Assembly: GCF_013409365.1 (NCBI RefSeq)
Contig: NZ_JACCBA010000001.1
Coordinates: forward strand, 5,084,001-5,148,000
DNA: 64,000 bases
Source: Actinomadura luteofluorescens
GTDB lineage: Bacteria; Actinomycetota; Actinomycetes; Streptosporangiales; Streptosporangiaceae
Direction: 5' to 3'
Below the pieces are notes generated by a model. The model worked only from the letters and a program-made list of their open reading frames with translations. It searched no databases and was not told the origin of the DNA. The translations under genes were made by a program, and so were the position numbers. Shown one piece after another: positions 39,720 through 48,755 of this stretch (its first letter is position 1; every line of letters begins with the position of its first letter).

Positions 39720-40582
39720 CCGGCACGGATATCGCGTCCCCCGCCGCGGTGGGCACCGGGAGCGGCTCGGTCCTGCTCGACGTGCGGGGGCTGAGGAAGA
39801 CCTACCAGACGGCCGGCCGCACCGTGGAGGCGGTGCGCGACCTCACCTTCGGGATCCCCGCCGGAGAACTGGCCTGCATCGTGGGGCCGTCGGGGGCCGG
39901 CAAGACCACCCTTCTGAAGTGCGTCGCCGGCCTCCTGACTCCGAGCGGCGGAGAGGTGGTGCTGGAGAGCCGCCCCGTGCTGCGGCCGCCGGAGAACATG
40001 GCGGTGGTGTTCCAGGAGTACGGGCGGAGCCTGTTCCCGTGGCTGTCCGTCGAGCGGAACATCGAGCTGCCGCTGAAGCAGAAGAAGGTTCCCAAGGGGC
40101 GGCGCGGCGAGCTGGTGGCCGAGGCGCTGGAGTCGGTCGGCCTGGCGGACGCGGCGGGCGCCTACCCCTGGCAGCTCTCCGGCGGCATGCAGCAGCGGGT
40201 GGCGATCGCCCGCGCCGTCGCCTACGAGCCGGCGGTGCTGATCATGGACGAGCCGTTCGCCGCGGTGGACGCCCAGACCCGCGCGGAGCTGGAGGACCTC
40301 ACCCGCGAGCTGTGGCGGCGGCTCGGCATGACGGTGCTGTTCGTCACCCACGACATCGAGGAGGCGGTGTACCTGGGCCAGCGCGTCCTGGTGCTCTCCG
40401 CCGCCCCCACCGTGATCATGGACGACATCCCGATCGACCTGCCCGCCGAGCGCGAGCAGCTGGCGACCCGCTCCGACCCGCGCTTCGCGGAGCTGCGCGC
40501 GCACGTCTACTCGCAGGTGCAGCGGGCCAAGACCTACCACCAGCGCGACCGCGCCCGTCCCGGGGAGGGCCGCGATGGATGA
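39716..40582 (+). CDS. ABC importer ATPase (SsuB/TauB type)
   Basis: 288 residues. Walker A GPSGAGKTT (about 58-66), Q-loop in VVFQEYGRSLFPWLSV, signature LSGGMQQRVAIARA, Walker B LIMDEPFAAVD and H-loop VTHD, all intact. The LFPW after the Q-loop is typical of nitrate/sulfonate/taurine-type ATPases. The start ATG overlaps the permease stop; the end overlaps the creatininase-like gene by eight bases. Confidence 0.96.
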   Translation: MTGTDIASPAAVGTGSGSVLLDVRGLRKTYQTAGRTVEAVRDLTFGIPAGELACIVGPSGAGKTTLLKCVAGLLTPSGGEVVLESRPVLRPPENMAVVFQEYGRSLFPWLSVERNIELPLKQKKVPKGRRGELVAEALESVGLADAAGAYPWQLSGGMQQRVAIARAVAYEPAVLIMDEPFAAVDAQTRAELEDLTRELWRRLGMTVLFVTHDIEEAVYLGQRVLVLSAAPTVIMDDIPIDLPAEREQLATRSDPRFAELRAHVYSQVQRAKTYHQRDRARPGEGRDG

Positions 40583-41438
40583 CGGCACCCGCGACGTCCT
40601 CGACGGCACGCTGGCGGAACTGACCTGGCACGAGGTCGAGGCGGCCGCCCGGTCGGGCGCGGTGCTGCTCTGGGCGTTCGGCGTCATCGAGCAGCACGGC
40701 CCGCACCTGCCGACCGGGACGGACGTCTACCTGCCCATGGCCCGGCTGCACGCCGTCCGGGCGCTGCTGGCCGAACGCGGCGTCGAGGCGCTGATCGTGC
40801 CGCCCTACTACTGGGGCGTCAACGTGGTCTCGGGGGCGTTCCCCGCGTCCTACGGGGTGCGGCCCGAGCTGATGCGGGAGGTCATGGCCGACCTGCTCGC
40901 CGGGATGGCGCGCGACGGCTTCAGGCACGTGTTCTGCTTCTCCGGGCACGGCGACGCGCTGCACAACCGCACCGTCCACGACGGGGTCAGAGCGGCCTGC
41001 GAGCGGACGGACGCGGACGCGAGCTTCGTGACCGAACCCGCGCTGGCCCGGCGCATCGGCCTCGCCGCCGACGACCCGTACCTGACGCTCTACGGACCGG
41101 ACGAGGGCCCGCCGGACGGTCCGGTCGACGTCCACGCCGGGTCCTGGGAGACGTCCCTCATGATGCACACCCACCCGCGGCTGGTGCGCGAGGAGGTCCG
41201 CGCGCGGCTGGAGCCGAGCGGCCTCGGCCCCAGCGAACTGGCCGTATGGCGCCAGGGCTACGAGCACGCACGCCGCGTCACCCCGGACGGCTACTTCGGC
41301 GACCCGGCCGCGGCCGACGCCGCCGAAGGGCACCGCATCCAGACCACCGCCGCCGAGCAGGCCGCCGACGCGATCGCGTCGCGCCTGGGGCGGACCGCCC
41401 CGGCCCACCCTCAGACAGGACGGAGGAACCATGGCTGA
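40575..41438 (+). CDS. creatininase-family amidohydrolase
   Basis: 287 residues. Metal-binding motifs of the creatininase fold are present: FGVIEQHGPHLPTGTD (Glu, His, Asp; about 35-50), CFSGHGDALHN with the next His, and HAGSWETSLMM with the late Glu. The family opens cyclic amides or hydrolyses C-N bonds (creatinine, formylated intermediates in flavin or mycofactocin metabolism). Here it sits between the importer and the ring-cleavage genes, so hydrolysis of an amide-bearing substrate or ring-cleavage product is plausible. Overlaps the genes on both sides by eight bases. Confidence 0.88.
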   Translation: MDDGTRDVLDGTLAELTWHEVEAAARSGAVLLWAFGVIEQHGPHLPTGTDVYLPMARLHAVRALLAERGVEALIVPPYYWGVNVVSGAFPASYGVRPELMREVMADLLAGMARDGFRHVFCFSGHGDALHNRTVHDGVRAACERTDADASFVTEPALARRIGLAADDPYLTLYGPDEGPPDGPVDVHAGSWETSLMMHTHPRLVREEVRARLEPSGLGPSELAVWRQGYEHARRVTPDGYFGDPAAADAAEGHRIQTTAAEQAADAIASRLGRTAPAHPQTGRRNHG

Positions 41439-42279
41439 GATCAGCGTCGCCATGGCCGCAAGCCACGCTCCCGGCCTCACCGGCTGGTTCGACAAGGCCC
41501 CCGAGGCCGATCAGAGGACGGTGCTGGCGGCCTACGCCGAGATCCACGCCGCCCTCGTGGAGTCCCGCACCGACGTGCTCCTGGTCATCGCCAACGACCA
41601 CATCGCGAACGGGCTGGTCAGCGACTACGCCGACTTCACCTTCGGCACGGCCGAACGGCACACCGGGCCTGACGAGTGGTTCAAGCCCTGGCTGCGCGTC
41701 CCGGACTACGAGCTTCCCGGACGTCCCGACGTGGCCGAAGTCCTGTACGAGAGCGTCAAGGACCGGGCGCCGCGCGTCCGCGCGGTCCGCGAGAACCTCC
41801 GCTACGACGACAACCTCTCGGTCCCCGTCACCATGGCGGACATCGTCTCGACCGGTGTGGCGGTCGTCCCCGTGCTGCAGAACTGCACGGTGCCGCCCGT
41901 CCCGGACGAGCGCGTCTGCTACGCGCTCGGCGAGACGCTCGGCGAGGCCATCCGCACCCGGCTCCCCGCGGGGCTGCGGGTCGGGCTGCTCGGCTCGGGC
42001 GGCCTCTCCCACGAGCCGGGCGGGCCCCGCTACATGGAGATCGACGAGAAGTTCGACCGCTGGTGGATGGACCTGCTGGTGGAGGGCGACCACGAGAAGG
42101 TCCTCACCGACGCGACGTTCGAGCGGATGGAAGAGGCCGGCTCCGGCGGCACCGCGGAACTGCTGTCCTGGATGGTCGTCATGGGCGCCATCGGCCCGCG
42201 CCCGTGCAAGGCCCTGGGGTACGCGGCCGTCGACCAGTGGCGCTGCGGCTTCGGCGCGGTCCGCTGGGACCTTTCATGA
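41431..42279 (+). CDS. class III extradiol ring-cleavage dioxygenase, catalytic (LigB-like) subunit
   Basis: 282 residues. Probable iron ligands: His12 in ASHAPG and His57 in ANDHIANG, with a Glu near the end; GLLGSGGLSHEPGGPRYMEID (about 190-210) is the familiar LigB motif with a catalytic His. LigB-type enzymes cleave catechols, protocatechuate, gallate or aminophenols beside the hydroxyl groups. The small LigA-like subunit is encoded next, as in LigAB. Overlaps neighbours by eight and four bases. Confidence 0.92.
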   Translation: MAEISVAMAASHAPGLTGWFDKAPEADQRTVLAAYAEIHAALVESRTDVLLVIANDHIANGLVSDYADFTFGTAERHTGPDEWFKPWLRVPDYELPGRPDVAEVLYESVKDRAPRVRAVRENLRYDDNLSVPVTMADIVSTGVAVVPVLQNCTVPPVPDERVCYALGETLGEAIRTRLPAGLRVGLLGSGGLSHEPGGPRYMEIDEKFDRWWMDLLVEGDHEKVLTDATFERMEEAGSGGTAELLSWMVVMGAIGPRPCKALGYAAVDQWRCGFGAVRWDLS

Positions 42280-42641
42280 CCCCTCCGCCTACACGAATGG
42301 ACGACCCGGAAATGGCACTCGAATACTTCGACCCGCTGCTGCGGACCAACGATCTGGTGCAGGACCTGAAATGGGACCGCGAACTGCGGGCCCGGTTCGA
42401 GTCGTCCGAGAAGCAGGTGCTGGACGCCTATCCGCTCACCGCCGAGGAGCGCACGGCGATCCTGGACCGGGACTTCCGGAAGCTGTTCGAACTCGGCCTG
42501 CACCCCTACCTGCTCTCCCAGCTCGCACGGCTGATCTACGGCACGGGCGAGACGGCCGGCACCTCCGGCGCCGCGACCGCGCTGCTCAAGTCCCTGCTGG
42601 GAGACCGGTACGACTCCTACATGGCCGAGCGTGGTGAGTAG
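42276..42641 (+). CDS. class III extradiol dioxygenase small (LigA-like) subunit
   Basis: 121 residues from the ATG at 42276 (an ATG at 42297 is an alternative). An all-helical protein: DLVQDLKWDRELRARFESSEKQVLDAYPLTAEERTAILDRDFRKLFELGLHPYLLSQLARLIYG is the LigA-type fold, which caps the active site of the large subunit. Overlaps LigB's stop by four bases (ATGA), fitting fixed stoichiometry. Confidence 0.92.
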   Translation: MTPPPTRMDDPEMALEYFDPLLRTNDLVQDLKWDRELRARFESSEKQVLDAYPLTAEERTAILDRDFRKLFELGLHPYLLSQLARLIYGTGETAGTSGAATALLKSLLGDRYDSYMAERGE

Positions 42642-43755
42642 GGCCGTGCCCCACGCAGACGAGGCCGGGCGCGGGCCCCATCCGCCGACGCCGGTCATCG
42701 ACGTTCACACGCACGCGATGCCGATGCCGCTCCTGCGGCATCTGGAACGCCACGGGCTGGCCGACCTGTCCCGCGCCGCGGAGCGCGTGCTGAACCTCGA
42801 CCCGGCGATCTGCGGGCTCGCGCCCGGATCGCCGATTCCGCTCGCTCCCGAACAGCACGACATGGAACGCCGCCTGGCCTCCCTCACCGCGATGGGAGTG
42901 GACCACCAGGTCGTCGCCGCGCCCCCGTTCCTGTTCGCCTCCGAGTCCGACGACGACCGGCTCACGCTGGAGGTCACGCGCCTGGCCAACGACGCGCTCG
43001 CCGAGTTCGCCGCCGGTTCGGGCGGCCGGCTGTCGGCCCTGGCGACCGTGCCGGTGGGGCACCCGGGCGCGGCGGACGAGCTGGCCCGCTGCCTGGACGA
43101 GCTCGGCATGGCGGGCGCCACCATGGGCACCTTCGGCGGCGGGCGGGAACTCGACGACCCGGTCAACGAGGAGCTGTGGCGGGCCCTCGCCGCACGGCGC
43201 TGCTTCACGCTGCTGCACCCGAGCCGCGTCTCCTCCCGCGACCGGCTGGAGGACTACCACCTGGTCCAGCTGCTCGGCTACCCCATGGAGACCGCGCTGG
43301 CGACGTCCCGGCTCGTCTTCGGCGGTGTGCTGGACCGGCACGACCTGGTCCTCTGCCTCGCGCACGGCGGCGGGTGCGTGCCCGCCGTCAGCGGCCGCCT
43401 CGACCTCGGCTGGCGGCGCAAGCCGGTCGCGCGGGTGACGAGCCGCACGCCGAGCGACTACCTGCGCCGGCTCCTGTACGACACCGCGGTGTTCGACACC
43501 GGGGCCCTCGGCCGGCTGGTCGAGGACATGACGGCCGACCACGTCCTGCTGGGCACCGACACCCCGTTCGACCTGGTCGACCATGACCCCTTGCGGACGG
43601 TGCGCGCGCTGGGGGTCGACGCCGGGCAGGAAACCGCCATCCTGGGGGGCAACGCCGCGCGTCTCATCGGACTGCGCGTCGCCCGGCGGGACCCGGACGA
43701 CCGGGTCGAAGAACCCTCCGCTCCCCCCATCCCAGTCGAAGGACACCCCACATGA
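42631..43755 (+). CDS. amidohydrolase-2 family (ACMSD-like) decarboxylase or hydrolase
   Basis: 374 residues. Metal ligands of the ACMSD-type barrel: VIDVHTHAMP (HxH, about 22-31), LLHPSR (His), LCLAHGGG (His) and GTDTPFDLVDH (Asp). ACMSD removes CO2 from 2-amino-3-carboxymuconate semialdehyde; relatives decarboxylate or hydrolyse other ring-cleavage products. Next to a LigAB-type dioxygenase, decarboxylation of a carboxylated semialdehyde is a good inference. Starts with GTG at 42631 or 42634, inside the end of the LigA-like gene; ends over the regulator start. Confidence 0.88.
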   Translation: MVSRAVPHADEAGRGPHPPTPVIDVHTHAMPMPLLRHLERHGLADLSRAAERVLNLDPAICGLAPGSPIPLAPEQHDMERRLASLTAMGVDHQVVAAPPFLFASESDDDRLTLEVTRLANDALAEFAAGSGGRLSALATVPVGHPGAADELARCLDELGMAGATMGTFGGGRELDDPVNEELWRALAARRCFTLLHPSRVSSRDRLEDYHLVQLLGYPMETALATSRLVFGGVLDRHDLVLCLAHGGGCVPAVSGRLDLGWRRKPVARVTSRTPSDYLRRLLYDTAVFDTGALGRLVEDMTADHVLLGTDTPFDLVDHDPLRTVRALGVDAGQETAILGGNAARLIGLRVARRDPDDRVEEPSAPPIPVEGHPT

Positions 43756-44477
43756 GCACCGACAAGGCGGCGACCGAGCTGCCCCGGCTTTCCCTGGCGG
43801 AGACCGTTGCCAGGAGGATCGAGGCGCGCATCGCCGAGGACACCCTGGCCGGCGGCCACCGCCTCGGCACCCGGGACAGCCTGCGCCGCGAGTTCGACGT
43901 GGCGGCCGGGACGCTCAACGAGGCCGTCCGGCTGCTGACCGCGCGCGGCACGATCTCCGTCCGTCCCGGCCCCAAGGGCGGGATCTTCGTCGCGACCCCG
44001 CCCCCGCTGGTGCGCCTCGGCCGCAAGATGCTCGAACTCAGCGGCGACTCGGTCTCGGTCTCCGACTGCCTCGTCATGCGCGAGGCGCTGGAACCGCTGC
44101 TCGCGCGGGAGGCGATGCGGCACCGCACCGAAGGCGACGTCGCCGAACTGCGCCGGCTGGCCGAGGCGATGGCCGCGGCCGTGGAGAGCGACTCCGAGGA
44201 CGGCGTCGGCTACCTCGCCGCCAACTGGGCCCTGCACCGCCGGATCGCCGAGATAACCCCGAACAAGGTCCTCCAGCACACCTATGTCTCCCTGCTGGAG
44301 TTCGTGGAGAACCGGTTGCGCGGCGTCACGTCCAACGAGCCGTCCACGAGGTACGTGGACGGGCCGGCCGTCCACAAGGAACTGGTGGAGGCCATCGCGG
44401 GCGACGACCCCGAGCGCCTGGACGCCGCCGTCGCGGCGCACGCCGCCCTGACCGCCACCCGCCGGGGCGGCACATGA
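43752..44477 (+). CDS. GntR-family (FCD/FadR-type) transcriptional regulator
   Basis: 241 residues. N-terminal winged helix (LAETVARRIEARIAEDTLAGGHRLGTRDSLRREFDVAAGTLNEAVRLLTARGTI, about 15-70) with the GntR wing PGPKGGIFV, then an all-helical FCD ligand domain with putative metal ligands in ANWALHRRIAEI and VHKELVEAI. Lies in the middle of the operon it probably controls. The likely ligand is the pathway substrate or intermediate, and the likely site is the AT-rich promoter at 36103. Confidence 0.92.
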   Translation: MSTDKAATELPRLSLAETVARRIEARIAEDTLAGGHRLGTRDSLRREFDVAAGTLNEAVRLLTARGTISVRPGPKGGIFVATPPPLVRLGRKMLELSGDSVSVSDCLVMREALEPLLAREAMRHRTEGDVAELRRLAEAMAAAVESDSEDGVGYLAANWALHRRIAEITPNKVLQHTYVSLLEFVENRLRGVTSNEPSTRYVDGPAVHKELVEAIAGDDPERLDAAVAAHAALTATRRGGT

Positions 44478-45088
44478 GCGCCCCGCGGGCGGCCCTGCTC
44501 GTCATCGACATGCAGAACGACTACTGCCACCCCGACGGCGTGTTCGCGCAGGCGGGGCTGCGCGTCGCGGGGCTGGACGACCTCGTCGGGCACGTCAACA
44601 CCCTCACCGCCGCCGCCCGCTCCGCGGGCCGGCCCGTCATCTGGGTGCGGATGGAGTGGGAGGAGGACGCCGACGTCGGGCTGCTGGCCGAGCGGAGCCC
44701 GTTCCTGCGCGCGAGCGGGCTGCGGCGCGGGACGTGGGGCGGCGAGCTGCTCGCCGGCCTCGACCGCGCCCCGGGCGACCACGAGATCACCAAGCCGCGG
44801 TTCGACGCCTTCCACCGCACGGAGCTGGACGGGCTGCTGCGCGACCTCGGCGTCGGCACGCTCGTGGTCGCCGGCGTGCGCACCGACTTCTGCGTCGAGT
44901 CGACCGTCCGCGCCGCCTTCTTCCGCGACCTGCGCGCGGTCGTGGCGAGGGAGGCGGTCGCCGGATACTTCGAGGACCTGCACCTGAACAGCCTGCGGCT
45001 GATGGGCACCGTCTTCGCCGAGGTCGTCTCGGTGGACGACGCGGCCGCCGCGCTGGCCCCGGCCCCACGGACCCCGGGAGCCCGCTGA
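44474..45088 (+). CDS. isochorismatase-family cysteine hydrolase
   Basis: 204 residues. Catalytic triad visible: Asp12 in LLVIDMQNDY, Lys107 in EITKPRFDAF and Cys140 in RTDFCVEST. The family includes nicotinamidase, N-carbamoylsarcosine amidase and maleamate amidohydrolase, which hydrolyse C-N bonds. In this operon it may release ammonia from an aminomuconate-type or amide intermediate. ATGA overlap upstream; TGATG overlap with the tautomerase downstream. Confidence 0.92.
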   Translation: MSAPRAALLVIDMQNDYCHPDGVFAQAGLRVAGLDDLVGHVNTLTAAARSAGRPVIWVRMEWEEDADVGLLAERSPFLRASGLRRGTWGGELLAGLDRAPGDHEITKPRFDAFHRTELDGLLRDLGVGTLVVAGVRTDFCVESTVRAAFFRDLRAVVAREAVAGYFEDLHLNSLRLMGTVFAEVVSVDDAAAALAPAPRTPGAR

Positions 45089-45288
45089 TGCCCCTGATCG
45101 AGGTGACCCTGGTCGCCGGACGTCCGCCGGAGCAGCTGCGCGCACTGATCAGCCGTCTGACGGAGGCCGCCGAGGCGGCCACCGGGGCGCCCCGGGGCAA
45201 CATCCGCGTCATCCTCCGCGAGGTGCCCGCCACCCACTGGGCGGCGGGAGACGTGACCATCCAAGAACGCGACGAGGAACAGCCATGA
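45088..45288 (+). CDS. 4-oxalocrotonate tautomerase family protein (66 aa)
   Basis: 66 residues beginning MPLIEVTLVAGRPPEQLRAL: after Met removal Pro1 is the catalytic base of the family. Length and beta-alpha-beta pattern fit 4-oxalocrotonate tautomerase, which converts the 2-hydroxymuconate enol to its keto form before decarboxylation. The Arg residues near 39-45 may serve as the substrate-binding pair. One-base overlap with the gene before, four-base overlap with the dehydrogenase after. Confidence 0.9.
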   Translation: MPLIEVTLVAGRPPEQLRALISRLTEAAEAATGAPRGNIRVILREVPATHWAAGDVTIQERDEEQP

Positions 45289-46727
45289 AACTGATCCCCC
45301 ACATCATCGACGGCCGGGAGACCGAGTCCCCCGGAGGCGCCCGGTTCTCCACGGTCGACCCCTACACCCGGCAGGCCTGGGCGGAGGTGGCGCTCGGCGG
45401 CCCGGACGAGGCGGGGCTCGCCGTCACGGCCGCGCGCCGCGCGTTCGACGAGGGCCCCTGGCCGCGCATGGGGTACGCCGAACGGGGCGCGATCCTGCAC
45501 AGGCTGGCCGACCTGATCGAGGCCAACCTCGACGACCTGGCCATGGCCGACACCACCGACATGGGCAAGCCGATCTCCGACACCCGCGGCAAGGACGTTC
45601 CGCGGTCGGCCTACAACTTCCGGTTCTTCGCCGACCACGCGCGGCTGTCGGCGGCCGAGGCCCTGCCGATGGACAGCGGCCACCACGCCTACACCCGCTT
45701 CGAACCGGCCGGCGTCGTCGCCGCCATCGCGCCGTGGAACTTCCCCCTCATGCTGGAGACCTGGAAGATCGCACCGGCGCTGGCGTGGGGCAACACGGTG
45801 GTGCTCAAGCCCGCCGAGCAGACCCCCGCCTCCGCGGCCCTGCTGGCGAGGCTGGCACTGGAGGCCGGGATGCCGCCGGGCGTGCTGAACGTCGTCCACG
45901 GCTACGGGCCCGGCTCCGTCGGCGAGGCGCTGACCAGGGACCCGCGCGTCGACCGCATCACGTTCACGGGCGAGTCCGCCACCGGCCGCGCCATCGCCGG
46001 GGCCGCGGCGGCGAACCTGACCCCGGTCAGCTTCGAGCTCGGCGGCAAGGGCGCCAACCTGGTGTTCGCCGACGCCGACCTGGACCTCGCCGCCTCCTGG
46101 TCCATCAAGGCCATCTTCAGCAACGCCGGGCAGGTCTGCCTGGCCGGCAGCCGCCTGTTCGTCCAGCGCGAGGTCTACCAGGAGTTCCTGGACCGCTTCG
46201 TCGCCGCGGCGGAGGCCCTCGTGCCCGGCGACCCCAAGGACCCTGCGACCCAGCTCGGCCCCCTCGCCTCCGAGGAGCACTACGCGAAGGTGATGGCCTA
46301 CCTCGACGGGGTGCCCGGCGACGGCGGCAAGATCGTCACCGGTGGTGCGGGCGCCGAGGGCCTGTTCGTCCGGCCGACCGTGGTGCTGGACGCGCCGCCG
46401 ACCGCGCGCGTGCGCCGGGAGGAGATCTTCGGCCCGGTCGCCGTGGTCACGCCCTTCGACACCGAGAACGAGGCCGTCGCCGCGGCCAACGACACCCCGT
46501 ACGGCCTGAACGCGATGGTGTTCACGGAGAACCTCTCCAGGGCGCACCGGGTGTCGGCGGCCCTGAAGGCCGGAACGGTGTGGACGAACTGCTTCTTCGT
46601 CCGCGACCTGCGCGCCCCGTTCGGCGGGGTCGGCGACTCCGGCCTCGGCCGCGAAGGCGGCACCTACAGCCGCGAGTTCTTCACCGAGCCCAAGGCCGTG
46701 GTCATGGCCATCGACCCGAACGGCTGA
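45285..46727 (+). CDS. aldehyde dehydrogenase (2-hydroxy/2-aminomuconic semialdehyde dehydrogenase-like)
   Basis: 480 residues, normal length. Catalytic Cys285 in SNAGQVCLAGSR, Glu251 in SFELGGKGA, Asn152 in IAPWNFPL, and NAD-binding FTGESATGRAIA. ALDHs in meta-cleavage operons oxidise the ring-cleavage semialdehyde to the muconate; in the aminophenol pathway AmnC does so. Substrate assignment here is from context. Last gene of the operon; 15 bases from the convergent gene at 46743. Confidence 0.93.
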   Translation: MKLIPHIIDGRETESPGGARFSTVDPYTRQAWAEVALGGPDEAGLAVTAARRAFDEGPWPRMGYAERGAILHRLADLIEANLDDLAMADTTDMGKPISDTRGKDVPRSAYNFRFFADHARLSAAEALPMDSGHHAYTRFEPAGVVAAIAPWNFPLMLETWKIAPALAWGNTVVLKPAEQTPASAALLARLALEAGMPPGVLNVVHGYGPGSVGEALTRDPRVDRITFTGESATGRAIAGAAAANLTPVSFELGGKGANLVFADADLDLAASWSIKAIFSNAGQVCLAGSRLFVQREVYQEFLDRFVAAAEALVPGDPKDPATQLGPLASEEHYAKVMAYLDGVPGDGGKIVTGGAGAEGLFVRPTVVLDAPPTARVRREEIFGPVAVVTPFDTENEAVAAANDTPYGLNAMVFTENLSRAHRVSAALKAGTVWTNCFFVRDLRAPFGGVGDSGLGREGGTYSREFFTEPKAVVMAIDPNG

Positions 46728-46742
46728 CGGCCCCGCGCCGCG

Positions 46743-47372
46743 TCAGCGGCGGGTGTGCCGGGCGATGTGCCGGGCGACGGCCTCCGCGAGGACGGGCTCC
46801 AGCGGCCGGCCGCTGCCGGGGTCGGTCGAGAGCAGTAGCGGAGTGCCGTCCTCGCCCTTGCCGAAGCAGGCGACGCGACCGGTTTCGACGCCCACCGCCG
46901 GGTCGAGGACGTACGGATCCATGCTCGCCCACGTCACCTGCCGGTCGGGCGCAAGGCCCGTCCGGAGCCGCGCCTTGCGCATCTTCTTGTTGAGGCCGGG
47001 GAGCTGTGAGAGGGGAAAGTCGGGCACCAGTGGGACCGCGCGGCTCATCGAGTACGCGCGGCCCTCGGCGTCCAGGGCGAGGGGCCCGAGCAGCCAGCGG
47101 TGACCGACGACCACGACGCGGCCGGCGAGCTCGAACCCCCAGAGCTGCAACCGCTCGTTGGGCTTGCGCGCCTCCAGCACCGGGACGGGCGGGACGCCGG
47201 CGTCCCGGAGGTGGCGCGCCGCGGACGACAGGAGGTCCTGGACGCGGGCGACGACCCGCTGCCACTCGGGCAGGTCGCCGCGCCGCCGGGCGTTCTCGCC
47301 CGCGGCGTGCGCCGCCGCCTGCTCGTCGAGCCTGCGCCGCTCCGCCGACACCAGATCATCGAAGTCGGACAC
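46743..47372 (-). CDS. hypothetical protein (209 aa)
   Basis: 209 residues from the GTG at 47372, which follows GGAGG. A helical, Arg/Ala-rich first 50 residues (VSAERRRLDEQAAAHAAGENARRRGDLPEWQRVVARVQDLLS) precedes a mixed alpha/beta domain (LQLWGFELAGRVVVVGHRWLLGPLALDAEGRAYSMSRAVP). No signal peptide or membrane segment, and no family recognised. Single gene, convergent with the catabolic operon and divergent from the sensor kinase. Confidence 0.7.
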   Translation of the reverse strand: MSDFDDLVSAERRRLDEQAAAHAAGENARRRGDLPEWQRVVARVQDLLSSAARHLRDAGVPPVPVLEARKPNERLQLWGFELAGRVVVVGHRWLLGPLALDAEGRAYSMSRAVPLVPDFPLSQLPGLNKKMRKARLRTGLAPDRQVTWASMDPYVLDPAVGVETGRVACFGKGEDGTPLLLSTDPGSGRPLEPVLAEAVARHIARHTRR

Positions 47373-47513
47373 GTCGCCGTCCCTCCACGTCGCGGGCCTG
47401 GGAGCGCCGCGTGCACGGCGGCCGTCCCCCTGACGATCGCACACACGATCACGGCAGAACATCCCGGGAAATGCCGGGTATGCGGCCGGGGCGGGGTCGA
47501 GGATCATGCGGGC

Positions 47514-48755
47514 ATGAAGCTGATCGGCGGGCTGCGCGGGCCCGCGCTGCCGACGACTCCGGCGGGGGTGGAGTTGTGCGCGGTGGCGGTGTTCGCGGGT
47601 GTGCGCGTGGTGAACCTGGCGCAGTTCGCCGTCGCGTCGCCGGTCGCCCTGCGGCAGGCGACCTCGCCGGTCCTGCTGCTGGTGGTCCTCGGCGGCTACC
47701 TGGCCGAGTCGGCGGCGGTCGGCGCGGTCGTGGCGGGCGCCCGCGCCTACCGCGACCGCCGCTGGGGCTGGGCCGACACGGCGACCGCGGGGGCGGTGCT
47801 GCTGGCCCAGCCGCTGTTCACCGCCCCGTCCGACCGGACGGGGAGCTGGACGGCGTGGGGGTTCGCCTGCACGCTGAGCTCCGCCGTGGGAGCGGCGGTC
47901 GTCTTCACGCGGCGGCGGCACGTCGCGGTCGCGGTCGCGATCCTCGCCGGGTGCTACCTGGCCGCGACCCTGCCGGGGGCGGCGGACGGCTCGGCGGCGA
48001 CCGTGCTGGGCAACGCGTTCGCCTATGTCGGGTTCGCGGTGCTGGCCCGGCTGATGATCGGGTACCTGCGGCGGCTGGCGGGCGACGCCGAGCGCGCGCG
48101 GGAGGAGGCGGCGCGGGCGGCGGCAGAGGCGGCGCGGCTGAGGGAGCGGGAACGGCAGCGGCTCCTGCTGCACGACAACATCAGCGTGCTGCGGCTGTTC
48201 GCCGGGGGAGGCGTCCCCGAAGAGCTGGACGAACCGCTGCGCGCGCGGGCGATGGCGCTGGCCAACCGGGTCCGCGCCTTCCTGGACGACGCGGCGGTTG
48301 AGCCGCCGCCTGCGAAGGGTGCGGACGGCCGATCACTGGTCTCGGCGGTGCGGGCCGCCGTCGGCGACTACCGGGACCTGCCCGTCGAAGTCAGCGTAGA
48401 CCTGGCCGGCGGTGTCCGCCTGCCGGAAGCCGCCGCCGGGGCCGTCCGCGCGGCCGTGGGCACGCTGCTGGCGAACGTGCGGGTGCATGCGGACGCAGCG
48501 AGCGTCGTCGTGCACGCCGACGCCGACCCCGCCGAAGGCGAATGGGAGGTGACCGTCACCGACGACGGCCGCGGGTTCGACCCGGCCGTCACACCGCGCG
48601 GCTTCGGGCTGCGCGTCCAGGTCGAGCAGGCTCTGGCCGCGCACGGGATCGCCGTGCACGTGCACTCCGTCCCCGGCGACGGCACCCGCGTCACGCTGCG
48701 CGGCGCCCTGCCCGGCGAACCCGCCCTGGCCGTCGAGCCGCAGGTCGCGTCATGA
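47514..48755 (+). CDS. two-component sensor histidine kinase (NarL-partner type)
   Basis: 413 residues from the ATG at 47514. Five or six N-terminal membrane segments (to about 185), a coiled linker rich in Ala/Arg/Glu (about 187-215), a DHp-like helix with the likely phospho-acceptor in LLLHDNISVL, and an HATPase_c domain with G-box VTDDGRGFDP (about 348-357) and RGFGLRVQVE. The paired response regulator starts within its stop codon. Signal unknown. Confidence 0.9.
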   Translation: MKLIGGLRGPALPTTPAGVELCAVAVFAGVRVVNLAQFAVASPVALRQATSPVLLLVVLGGYLAESAAVGAVVAGARAYRDRRWGWADTATAGAVLLAQPLFTAPSDRTGSWTAWGFACTLSSAVGAAVVFTRRRHVAVAVAILAGCYLAATLPGAADGSAATVLGNAFAYVGFAVLARLMIGYLRRLAGDAERAREEAARAAAEAARLRERERQRLLLHDNISVLRLFAGGGVPEELDEPLRARAMALANRVRAFLDDAAVEPPPAKGADGRSLVSAVRAAVGDYRDLPVEVSVDLAGGVRLPEAAAGAVRAAVGTLLANVRVHADAASVVVHADADPAEGEWEVTVTDDGRGFDPAVTPRGFGLRVQVEQALAAHGIAVHVHSVPGDGTRVTLRGALPGEPALAVEPQVAS

